Below, piece after piece: positions 8,783-14,411 of a stretch of 14,411 bases of DNA. Where the stretch lies: positions 1 to 14,411 of the forward strand of contig DRMA01000144.1 of assembly GCA_011375245.1 (NCBI GenBank). Direction: 5' to 3'. The stretch comes from Thiothrix sp. Lineage in GTDB: Bacteria > Pseudomonadota > Gammaproteobacteria > Thiotrichales > Thiotrichaceae. Under the pieces are notes generated by a model, which ran no database searches, was not told the origin of the DNA, and saw only the letters and a program-made list of their open reading frames with translations. Made by a program: the position numbers and the translations under genes. How positions within the stretch are numbered: position 1 is the stretch's first letter; each line of letters opens with the position of its first letter.

Positions 8783-8791
8783 TGCTATACT
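8783..8791 (+). promoter_or_regulatory. Extended -10 promoter in front of the IscB remnant
   Basis: TGCTATACT matches the extended -10 form TGnTATAAT with one mismatch. No good -35 is visible at 16-18 bases upstream, as is common for extended -10 promoters. Transcription would begin near 8798 and run through the omega-RNA-like leader into the truncated IscB frame. Confidence 0.4.
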
Positions 8792-8797
8792 GGTCTT

Positions 8798-8954
8798 TCT
8801 TTGTCTAAAACAAATTCCATGCACAAGACGTCAACTACCCGCCCCTAAACTAAAGGGGTAGGCCTGAGTCGCGAGATTCGAGATATGTTTTCGAACAAAT
8901 ATAGGTGATTCGTTTTTTATTAGCGAATAACCCACTTTTTAGGAGCATTTTAGG
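8798..8954 (+). ncRNA. Omega-RNA/HEARO-like leader of a decayed IscB locus
   Basis: IscB genes of IS200/IS605-type elements are normally preceded directly by a structured RNA (omega-RNA, also called HEARO) that guides the nuclease. Here the roughly 155 bases before an IscB-like N-terminus contain 'GTCAACTACCCGCCCC' (8830-8845), a CCCC-TAAACTAAA-GGGG hairpin (8842-8858) continuing into TAGGCCTGAGTC, and an ATTCG/CGAAT stem nearer the start codon (about 8908-8928). The TCAACTACCCGCC...GGGG motif is, from memory, typical of the leader and end hairpins of these elements. If the promoter at 8783-8791 is real, the transcript's first bases up to about 8829 would be in the guide position. The assignment rests on position, motif and the downstream frame; I could not run a covariance model. 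An IS-end relic with no RNA function is the main alternative. Confidence 0.4.
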
Positions 8955-9032
8955 ATGAATGTATTTGTACTCAATCAACATGGCGAAGCTTTGATGCCTT
9001 ACAAACCGCAAAAAGTGAAACCATTTAAATAA
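8955..9032 (+). pseudogene. iscB: Truncated IscB N-terminus (RRXRR domain start)
   Basis: An ATG at 8955 with AGGAG nine bases upstream (8941-8945) opens a 25-codon frame beginning 'MNVFVLNQHGEALMP' and continuing 'YKPQK' before TAA at 9030-9032. This follows the usual opening of IscB-family RRXRR domains, where M-x-VFVL is followed by PLMP, a Cys or similar, and KPQ/HPA-R-A-R-K-LL. Similarity fades after KPQK, where intact proteins continue into the basic RRXRR core. The rest, including the RuvC segments, bridge helix and HNH domain (normally about 400-500 residues), is absent; downstream sequence has no matching frame. It cannot be an active nuclease. Promoter, leader, ribosome-binding site and start look intact, so the locus was probably deleted internally rather than slowly eroded. 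A short peptide of independent function cannot be excluded. Confidence 0.6.
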
Positions 9033-9506
9033 CATATAACCAATTGATTTTTAAATTAAAACAAAATTTAATTGTATAAAAACTGTTGATTTATTGTGTT
9101 AATAGAGTAGCTGAGTTATCATGCATTTGGACTTGGAATGGTGATAATTTCATCAGTTACTCTATAAAACCAATAGACTGATTATGCAAACCAACCAAGA
9201 ATATTTAATTAAAAGGATAAAATAATTTTATTTTATCTAATATTGGGCTAAGTAATCGTTCATATCCATAATATGCTATAAAACAAATACTTATGTTTAT
9301 TTTACAAATGAATTACTTATATATTTATATACTTTCTGTTGCTGACAACAACATCGAAGTGAATTTAAAAACATACTTTAAAAAATAAAAATAAAATCAT
9401 TATCTCAACAATAAACCAAAGTTCCCTCCTCCCATCGGGCCAAATACAGTTTGGAATATGATTTTATAAAATTTAATTTACGAGTAGTAAATCAAGGGGT
9501 CAAATC
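9033..9506. other. AT-rich leader region between the IscB remnant and wza
   Basis: No protein frame worth calling. It contains the 9102-9165 inverted repeat; a perfect AT-rich palindrome with 10-bp arms at 9216-9237 (GATAAAATAA and its complement around TT); and a small CCAAA/TTTGG hairpin (9440-9444 with 9450-9454) about 50 bases before the wza ribosome-binding site. A TATAAAAT stretch (9465-9472) could be a -10 region, but no -35 at the right distance is evident. No ops/JUMPStart element (GGCGGTAG) of the kind often found before capsule operons was seen. Confidence 0.5.
9102..9165. repeat. Imperfect inverted repeat / hairpin
   Basis: Bases 9102-9114 (ATAGAGTAGCTGA) pair with 9153-9165 (TCAGTTACTCTAT) over 13 bp with one G-T position, followed inward by an asymmetric internal loop and TTATCA/TGATAA (9116-9121 with 9142-9147). 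The single non-Watson-Crick position is G-U if transcribed rightward. There is no T run on either side, so it is not an intrinsic terminator. It may be a short MITE-like repeat, the end hairpin of the neighbouring IscB-type element, or a leader structure upstream of wza. Confidence 0.6.
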
Positions 9507-10610
9507 ATGTCAACCACTAGAAACATTATCATTTTGTTCCTTGTGAGCTTATCTTTTACTAGCTGTTCTTTAGCCCCAGGTGTCGCAGGTCCTGGATCAA
9601 AAATAACAAGTAAAGAAACTCAACATGCAAAAAATGCTTACAAACTAATAAAAATTACCCCAGCACTTATTAAATCCAACATAAACCAAAAAAGACACTA
9701 TCGTTCAAGGCTATCAGCTCATACAACAAGAGCAGGCTATTCCTATAAAATAGGTCCACAAGATATTCTATCTATTACAGTTTGGGATCATCCAGAGCTA
9801 ACAATTCCCGCAGGTGAATTTCGTTCAGCTGAAGCATCAGGATATCCTGTACAAGCTGATGGTCAATTTTTCTTCCCTTATGTTGGCTATATAAATGCAA
9901 CAGGAAGAACAGTCGATGATATTCGCCAAGAAATCACTGAAAGACTCACAGGAACCGTCATTAATCCTCAAGTAGGTGTTTCAATCGCTAAGTTTAGAAG
10001 CCAATGGGTTAGCATAACTGGGGAAGTCAAAAAACCAAGTACTCTCGCTATTACTGATGTTCCTTTAACCATACTGCGAGCCATTAGCTTATCAGGGGGT
10101 ATGACGGAACTTGCTGATAAAACTAACTTATTACTTAATCGCAATGGAAAAGTACAACGCATCAGTTTCGATGATTTATCACGTAAAGGCAACTTACAAC
10201 ACAATATATTGCTTAAAGATGGTGATTCATTGCACATTATGGAAAATACGGCTAACAAAGTCTTTGTCATGGGTGAAGTCAACAAGCCACAAAGCATGAC
10301 TTACACACGAACAGGTCTAACTTTAGCCGAAGCAATCAACAATGCAAAAGGACTGAAAGAAGAGACAGCCAACCCTATGGGTGTCTTTGTTCTTAGGCAA
10401 GAAAATAAAAATGATAAAAAACCAACAGTTTATCAGCTTAATGTCTCATCCGTTCATGCATTTTTATTAGCAGAACAATTTAACTTAAGAAACCGCGATA
10501 TTGTTTATGTAACCGCTGCTGATGTCACTCGTTGGAATCGTGTTATTAGTCAAATACTACCTTCAGCTTCTTTATTCAGTAGCTCAACCACTACACTGGG
10601 AAATTTTTAA
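9507..10610 (+). CDS. wza: Wza-type outer-membrane polysaccharide export lipoprotein
   Basis: Wza forms the octameric outer-membrane channel through which capsule or exopolysaccharide leaves the cell, docking on the inner-membrane Wzc. The 367 residues are close to the E. coli length (379). A lipoprotein signal ends at Cys20 in 'SLSFTSC'; Phe at -3 is slightly unusual for a lipobox. The polysaccharide-export domain follows (about 77-165) with the family signature 'GPQDILSITVWDHPELTIPAG' region at 83-103, then SLBB-type domains (about 166-248 and 251-335, including 'KVFVMGEV'). The C-terminal amphipathic helix, 'RWNRVISQILP' (342-352), matches the membrane-crossing helix of Wza. Start: ATG at 9507 with AAGGGG at 9494-9499. 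It is the first gene of a wza-wzb-wzc operon; wzb starts two bases after its stop. Confidence 0.96.
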   Translation: MSTTRNIIILFLVSLSFTSCSLAPGVAGPGSKITSKETQHAKNAYKLIKITPALIKSNINQKRHYRSRLSAHTTRAGYSYKIGPQDILSITVWDHPELTIPAGEFRSAEASGYPVQADGQFFFPYVGYINATGRTVDDIRQEITERLTGTVINPQVGVSIAKFRSQWVSITGEVKKPSTLAITDVPLTILRAISLSGGMTELADKTNLLLNRNGKVQRISFDDLSRKGNLQHNILLKDGDSLHIMENTANKVFVMGEVNKPQSMTYTRTGLTLAEAINNAKGLKEETANPMGVFVLRQENKNDKKPTVYQLNVSSVHAFLLAEQFNLRNRDIVYVTAADVTRWNRVISQILPSASLFSSSTTTLGNF

Positions 10611-10612
10611 TT

Positions 10613-11080
10613 ATGTTTAACAATGTACTTATGGTTTGCGTTGGCAATATCTGCCGCAGCCCAATGGCAGAATACCTGCTCAAGGATACTCTACCTGAAT
10701 TAAATGTTTTCTCAGCAGGCCTTAGTGCTGTTGTTGGTAAAACAGCAGAAAAAACAGCAATGCGTCTCATGCAAGAAAAAGAGATTGATATGTCTGATCA
10801 TTGTGCACAGCAACTAAATACGTTGTTGCTATCGCGGGCAGATCTAGTACTCGTCATGGAACAAGCACACCTTAATACCATTCATCATAACTATCCAGCA
10901 GCGCGTGGCAAAGTGTTCTTATTAGGTAAATGGATCAACAACAAGCAAATCGTCGATCCTTACCAAAAAGGTGAACAAGCCTTCCAAGACTCACTACACG
11001 CTATAGAAGCATCAATATCAGGTTGGCAAAACAAGATTTGGAGAACGACACGTGTTAAACAACGTTACGCATATAGCTGA
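10613..11080 (+). CDS. wzb: Wzb-type low-molecular-weight protein tyrosine phosphatase
   Basis: Cytoplasmic phosphatase that removes phosphate from the C-terminal tyrosines of its cognate BY-kinase Wzc; the phosphorylation cycle is needed for high-molecular-weight polysaccharide assembly. The 155 residues carry the active-site loop C-x5-R-S as 'CVGNICRS' (Cys9 nucleophile, Arg15) at the N-terminus and the general acid in 'DPY' (Asp115-Pro116-Tyr117). Length is slightly above the usual 145-150 owing to a basic C-terminal tail, which is the part that overlaps wzc. ATG at 10613 follows the wza stop by two bases with only a weak purine stretch before it, so translation is probably coupled to wza. 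Confidence 0.95.
   Translation: MFNNVLMVCVGNICRSPMAEYLLKDTLPELNVFSAGLSAVVGKTAEKTAMRLMQEKEIDMSDHCAQQLNTLLLSRADLVLVMEQAHLNTIHHNYPAARGKVFLLGKWINNKQIVDPYQKGEQAFQDSLHAIEASISGWQNKIWRTTRVKQRYAYS
11040..11044 (+). promoter_or_regulatory. Ribosome-binding site fixing the GTG start of wzc
   Basis: GGAGA lies seven bases before a GTG at 11052, inside the end of wzb. The next in-frame ATG codes for Met37, which is inside the first membrane segment, so GTG is the only sensible start nearby. Confidence 0.65.
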
Positions 11081-13262
11081 TAGAAACGAAGATAGTGATG
11101 AAATCAATCTGCGTGAACTATTCAGCACATTACTTTCAGGAAAATGGCTGATCCTTTCCATGATTATTATTGGTACAACCATTGGCTATGCCCATTTATG
11201 GCGGACTGCACCAGAGTACAAAGCAGACGTACTCTTGCAGATTGAAAAAAAGGGAGGATCTGCCATTCCTGGTATGGAATTACTAGGACTTGATTCTTCC
11301 GACCTAGGAACCGCTACAGAAATTCAAATTATTCAATCTAGAAAGATATTAGGTCAAGTGGTCGATGAGCTAAAATTAGCAGTCATTGTACAACCAAACT
11401 ATTTGCCTTTTATAGGCGAAAGTTATATAAGAAATAATTCTACGAGTTCTCAACACCCCCCTGCCATTATCAGTTGGTTGCCCATTGATCTAACCCCTTA
11501 TACATGGGGCAATGAAGCACTCGATATTACTCATTTTACCGTTAGCCCTGAATATGAAAATCAAGCATTAACTCTATTGGTGGGAGAACATTCAAACTAT
11601 CAAGTTTTTGATTCAAAGGGTATTTTACTGCTCAAAGGTATTGTTGGTAAGACAGCTAATAATCAAGAAGATAATATTAACCTGCACATTAGTAAAATTA
11701 ACGCAAAAAAAGGAAAATCATTCACACTAATACGCAAATCAAGATTAAGCGCAATCCAAGACTTAAGAAGCCAATTAAACATTGCTGAAGTAGGAAAGAA
11801 ATCAGGTATCTTGCGCTTGACCATGAATGGAAAAAACAAGGAAGATATTGCAAAAAAACTTAATAAAATTAGTAGTATTTATTTACAACTTAATGTATCT
11901 CGTTCAGCAAAAGAAGCCAGTAAATCACTAGAGTTTTTACAAGGACAAGTAAAAGCACTCAAAGCAGAAGCAGATAAAGCCGATAATGATTTACAGCAAT
12001 TCAGAACAAAAAATAAAACCATTGATCTCACCTTAGAAACAAGTGGACTAATGAAACGGGTAGCAAAGATAGACGAAGCCTTACAAACCTTATTATTAAA
12101 ACAAGCCGAATTAGAAAAAAAATTCACATACAAACATCCAAGCTTGCAAGCATTAGCCAAACAAAAAGCAAACTTACAGAAGCAAAAAAATATAGCGCTT
12201 AGTAAATCATCAAAACTACCTAAAAAACAACAGGTACTCTTGCGCTTAGAACAACAATTAAAGATAAAAAGTGAAATTTATATTGATGTTCTTAATAAAA
12301 TACAAGGCTTTAAAATGGCTAAGGCAGGAACAGTGGGTAATGTCTATATTCTTGATAAGGCGGTCACTCATGATAAACAAATTAGCCCTAAACCTGTGAT
12401 GATACTGGGCATAGCAGCTATGCTTGGTGCGTTACTGGGAATTGCAATAACGTTCATCAAAGCGGCATTAAAAATCACCATCGAAGATGCTGAATCCTTA
12501 GAAATAGCCACTAATCTCCCCGTTTACATAACTGTTCCAAAAGCGAAAAAGACCAAGAAAAATCGAAATAAAAAGAAAGAACTACTGCGGATGATAGAAC
12601 CACACGATCCAGCGATAGAAAGCTTACGCAGTTTACGTACCAGCTTACGTTTTGCCATGATTGAATCGGATAATAATATAGTGATGATCAGTGGAACAAG
12701 TCCTGCTGCTGGAAAGTCATTTATATCGTCAAACTTATCAGCGGTCATCGCTGATTCTGGGCAACGCGTATTGTTAATTGATGCTGATATTCGTAAAGGC
12801 TACCTTGCAGATGTCTTCAAGCGAACGCTGTCACCAGGACTCTCTGAATATATTGCTAACAATGCCCCACTTAATGATGTAATTCAAACAACAGAGGTTG
12901 AAGGGCTTGATTTAATCACATGTGGTCAAGCAGTACCCAACCCTTCAGAACTTTTAATGCATAATAACTTTGAGCGGTTATTACAACAGGTTTCTGCACA
13001 ATATGACCTTGTGCTCTTGGATACTCCACCTATTCATGCCGTCACTGATCCAGTAATTATTGGTAAATATGCTGGTGTTATACTCCTTGTCATCAAATAT
13101 CAGTTTAATACGCTGACTGAAGTTCAGGATGCACTAAAGGTTCTCTCAAATAGTGGTATTCCAGCAAAAGGCTTTATCTTAAATAACGTTGAACCACGCG
13201 CACAAAAATATGCCTATGGTGAGTATAGCTATGATAGTTACTATTCTGCAGGTAAGCGTTAG
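11052..13262 (+). CDS. wzc: Wzc-type bacterial tyrosine kinase / polysaccharide co-polymerase
   Basis: Inner-membrane BY-kinase that controls chain length and export of Wzy-dependent polysaccharide and contacts Wza across the periplasm. In 736 residues one sees a Wzz-type N-terminus with membrane helix 1 (about 32-50), a periplasmic region with helical coiled-coil stretches (about 285-420), membrane helix 2 (about 448-469) and a cytoplasmic kinase. Kinase motifs are E-x2-R-x2-R (Glu523, Arg526, Arg529; used for ring assembly), Walker A 'GTSPAAGKS' (548-556), Walker A' 'VLLIDAD' (573-579), Walker B 'LVLLDTPP' (653-660), and a C-terminal tyrosine cluster with Tyr720, 722, 725, 727, 730 and 731, the targets of trans-autophosphorylation. 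All key residues are present. A strongly Lys-rich linker (about 497-510) joins helix 2 to the kinase. The GTG start overlaps wzb by 29 bases. Confidence 0.96.
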   Translation: MLNNVTHIADRNEDSDEINLRELFSTLLSGKWLILSMIIIGTTIGYAHLWRTAPEYKADVLLQIEKKGGSAIPGMELLGLDSSDLGTATEIQIIQSRKILGQVVDELKLAVIVQPNYLPFIGESYIRNNSTSSQHPPAIISWLPIDLTPYTWGNEALDITHFTVSPEYENQALTLLVGEHSNYQVFDSKGILLLKGIVGKTANNQEDNINLHISKINAKKGKSFTLIRKSRLSAIQDLRSQLNIAEVGKKSGILRLTMNGKNKEDIAKKLNKISSIYLQLNVSRSAKEASKSLEFLQGQVKALKAEADKADNDLQQFRTKNKTIDLTLETSGLMKRVAKIDEALQTLLLKQAELEKKFTYKHPSLQALAKQKANLQKQKNIALSKSSKLPKKQQVLLRLEQQLKIKSEIYIDVLNKIQGFKMAKAGTVGNVYILDKAVTHDKQISPKPVMILGIAAMLGALLGIAITFIKAALKITIEDAESLEIATNLPVYITVPKAKKTKKNRNKKKELLRMIEPHDPAIESLRSLRTSLRFAMIESDNNIVMISGTSPAAGKSFISSNLSAVIADSGQRVLLIDADIRKGYLADVFKRTLSPGLSEYIANNAPLNDVIQTTEVEGLDLITCGQAVPNPSELLMHNNFERLLQQVSAQYDLVLLDTPPIHAVTDPVIIGKYAGVILLVIKYQFNTLTEVQDALKVLSNSGIPAKGFILNNVEPRAQKYAYGEYSYDSYYSAGKR

Positions 13263-13270
13263 CAATAATA

Positions 13271-13288
13271 GCTAAGATAGCTAAGATA
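13271..13288. repeat. Two tandem copies of a 9-bp unit
   Basis: GCTAAGATA occurs twice in direct tandem just after the wzc stop and directly before the convergent-gene hairpin. Probably slippage; no function is proposed. Confidence 0.6.
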
Positions 13289-13323
13289 GATGTAGAGATA
13301 AGGCATACCTTGTCTCTACATCT
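13288..13323. terminator. Strong hairpin between convergent wzc and dnaE
   Basis: A 16-bp stem (13288-13303 with 13308-13323, arm beginning AGATGTAGAGA) with one T-G position and a 4-base CATA loop lies 25 bases after the wzc stop and 32 bases beyond the dnaE stop. It is well placed to end transcription from both sides, but neither side shows a clear T run, so it may act as an mRNA 3'-end barrier or need Rho. The T-G pair is a wobble only in the rightward transcript, suggesting it serves wzc first. Confidence 0.5.
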
Positions 13324-13355
13324 CGACCATAAAACGACTTAATAGTGATAGTAGC

Positions 13356-14411
13356 TCAATAACACATCTTTACCCCACTCTCTCCTAATAATTGCTCTAT
13401 TTCTTTCAACTCAGCATCACTAATTGGCGCACTATAAGCCTCACCTAAACGTATCTGCGCTGTTGCTTTTTCCGTTTCATAATGAATAAAAACACCACAT
13501 GAGCGTCGCTCATCATTCTGAAAAACGCGTTGTAAAACATCAATCGTTGCATCATTAGCAAGTGGCGGGGTTATCTTTAATAATAATCGTTGAGCTAATA
13601 CATCACGTGCTGTTTCCATCGTATACAAAGCAGTAACACGCAACCGTGTTGTGCCTGTACGTCTATCAGTATTAATCACTCCTTCGACTATTAGTAACTC
13701 TCCATTCTCAATAAGGTCTCCATATTCTTCAATAATATTGGTAAAAATAAACACTTCAAGATAAGAACTACCGTCATCTAATTGCACAAAAGCACGTCTG
13801 CCTTGCTCAGTAGGCTGAAAGCGCACTGATGACACAATTCCCGCAATTAGCACAGATACTTTGTTAAAGGTCGAGCCATCTAGATCATCAAGATCACGCA
13901 ACCAATGTGTTCTAAGTTGTTTTAATTCACGCTCATAGGCATTCAGTGGATGCCCTGTTAAATATAGACCTAATGCCTTTTTTTCTTTATTTAGCCGTTC
14001 ACGTTCCTGCCATTCTTCCCGCTCAGGTATCTCTGACTCTTGTCCATCAAGTGCTTGTGTTGCACCACCAAAAAGATCCACCTGCCCCACTGTTTGATCC
14101 TTCTGATATTGTGTTGCCATCCGTATAGCATCAGGTAAATAGTCCATCAAACTACGCCGTGTTTGACCGAAAGAATCTAACGCTCCACTGACAATTAACG
14201 TTTCATAAACACGGCGGGAAACTTTGTTAGATACCATTCGCTTACATAAATCAATTAATGAGGTAAATCTCCCATCTTGCTGGCGATTTTCACAAATAAG
14301 CTCGATAGCTGATTCGCCAATACCTTTAATTGCTCCCAAGCCATAAACAATCTGTCCTTCAGCATTAACCGTAAATCTATATTCCGATAAATTAATATTC
14401 GGTGGTACAAC
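13356..14411 (-). CDS. dnaE: DNA polymerase III alpha subunit, C-terminal 351 residues (partial)
   Basis: Replicative polymerase subunit; only the C-terminal part lies in the window, and the frame is open at the right edge (first visible residues 'VVPPNINLSEYRF'). Seen in order: the helix-hairpin-helix region 'YGLGAIKGIGESAIELI', the internal beta-clamp-binding motif QVDLF (14070-14084, partial residues 110-114), 'LTGHPL' (151-156), an OB-fold domain (about 184-261, 'VSVLIAGIVSSVRF...FVQLDDGSSYLEVFIF') and the C-terminal domain. This is the DnaE1 layout of gammaproteobacteria (full length about 1,160). A TTG at 14339 is an internal Leu codon, not a start. It ends at TGA 13358-13356, convergent with wzc; accA, which often follows dnaE in this class, does not follow here. 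Confidence 0.95.
   Translation of the reverse strand, partial: VVPPNINLSEYRFTVNAEGQIVYGLGAIKGIGESAIELICENRQQDGRFTSLIDLCKRMVSNKVSRRVYETLIVSGALDSFGQTRRSLMDYLPDAIRMATQYQKDQTVGQVDLFGGATQALDGQESEIPEREEWQERERLNKEKKALGLYLTGHPLNAYERELKQLRTHWLRDLDDLDGSTFNKVSVLIAGIVSSVRFQPTEQGRRAFVQLDDGSSYLEVFIFTNIIEEYGDLIENGELLIVEGVINTDRRTGTTRLRVTALYTMETARDVLAQRLLLKITPPLANDATIDVLQRVFQNDERRSCGVFIHYETEKATAQIRLGEAYSAPISDAELKEIEQLLGESGVKMCY

Noticed and set aside
8850..9035. 61-codon minus-strand frame across the IscB leader
   Set aside because: It is antisense to the omega-RNA-like leader and the RRXRR start codons, and its sequence resembles nothing; the plus-strand reading is far better supported.
9170..9506. ops/JUMPStart antitermination element before wza
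   Set aside because: No GGCGGTAG core or extended JUMPStart sequence is present.
9968..10297. 109-codon minus-strand frame inside wza
   Set aside because: Shadow of a strongly conserved gene on the other strand.
11879..12160. 93-codon minus-strand frame inside wzc
   Set aside because: Antisense of the coiled-coil part of Wzc; composition is a mirror of Lys/Gln/Ala codons.
14337..14339. TTG as a possible start of a separate 327-codon gene
   Set aside because: The frame continues upstream to the edge with DnaE-like sequence, so this Leu is internal.
1..14411. CRISPR array, tRNA or rRNA genes
   Set aside because: No regularly spaced direct repeats, no tRNA T-loop/acceptor pattern and no rRNA-like segment were noticed.

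Overview
The window is AT-rich DNA that looks like a chromosomal segment of a gammaproteobacterium. The evidence is an E. coli-like Wza/Wzb/Wzc trio with high sequence resemblance and a DnaE1-type DNA polymerase III alpha C-terminus carrying a QxxLF clamp-binding motif. A large filamentous sulfur oxidiser (Thiotrichales/Beggiatoaceae type) would fit the AT-rich bias, the giant repeat proteins and the IscB debris, but this is inference and not demonstrated.

Left block (1-8102, all minus strand): a two-gene operon reading leftward. A 958-residue alpha-solenoid (HEAT/ARM-like) protein comes first. Two bases after its stop comes a giant protein with an N-terminal WD40-like beta-propeller followed by at least 1,400 residues of HEAT-type helical repeats; it runs off the left edge, still open after 1,741 codons. 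Neither shows a signal peptide, membrane segment or catalytic motif, so both look like cytoplasmic scaffolds. This is the best candidate here for a poorly described system; its enzymatic partners, if any, would lie left of the window.

Middle block (8103-9506, about 1.4 kb without a full gene): two leftward intrinsic-terminator-like hairpins, a structured region that may encode a rightward RNA, and inside it a perfect 30-bp inverted repeat that looks like a MITE inserted into the loop of a smaller hairpin. Next comes a decayed IscB locus: an extended -10 promoter, an omega-RNA/HEARO-like leader and only the first 25 codons of an IscB-like RRXRR domain. AT-rich leader DNA with two further inverted repeats precedes wza.

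Right block (9507-14411): wza-wzb-wzc, plus strand, tightly packed (2-bp gap, then a 29-bp overlap with a GTG start). They encode the outer-membrane polysaccharide export lipoprotein, the low-molecular-weight tyrosine phosphatase and the inner-membrane BY-kinase/co-polymerase, that is, the export and phospho-control part of a Wzy-type capsule/EPS pathway. No glycosyltransferase, flippase or polymerase follows. A strong hairpin separates wzc from the convergent 3' end of dnaE, which runs in from the right edge.
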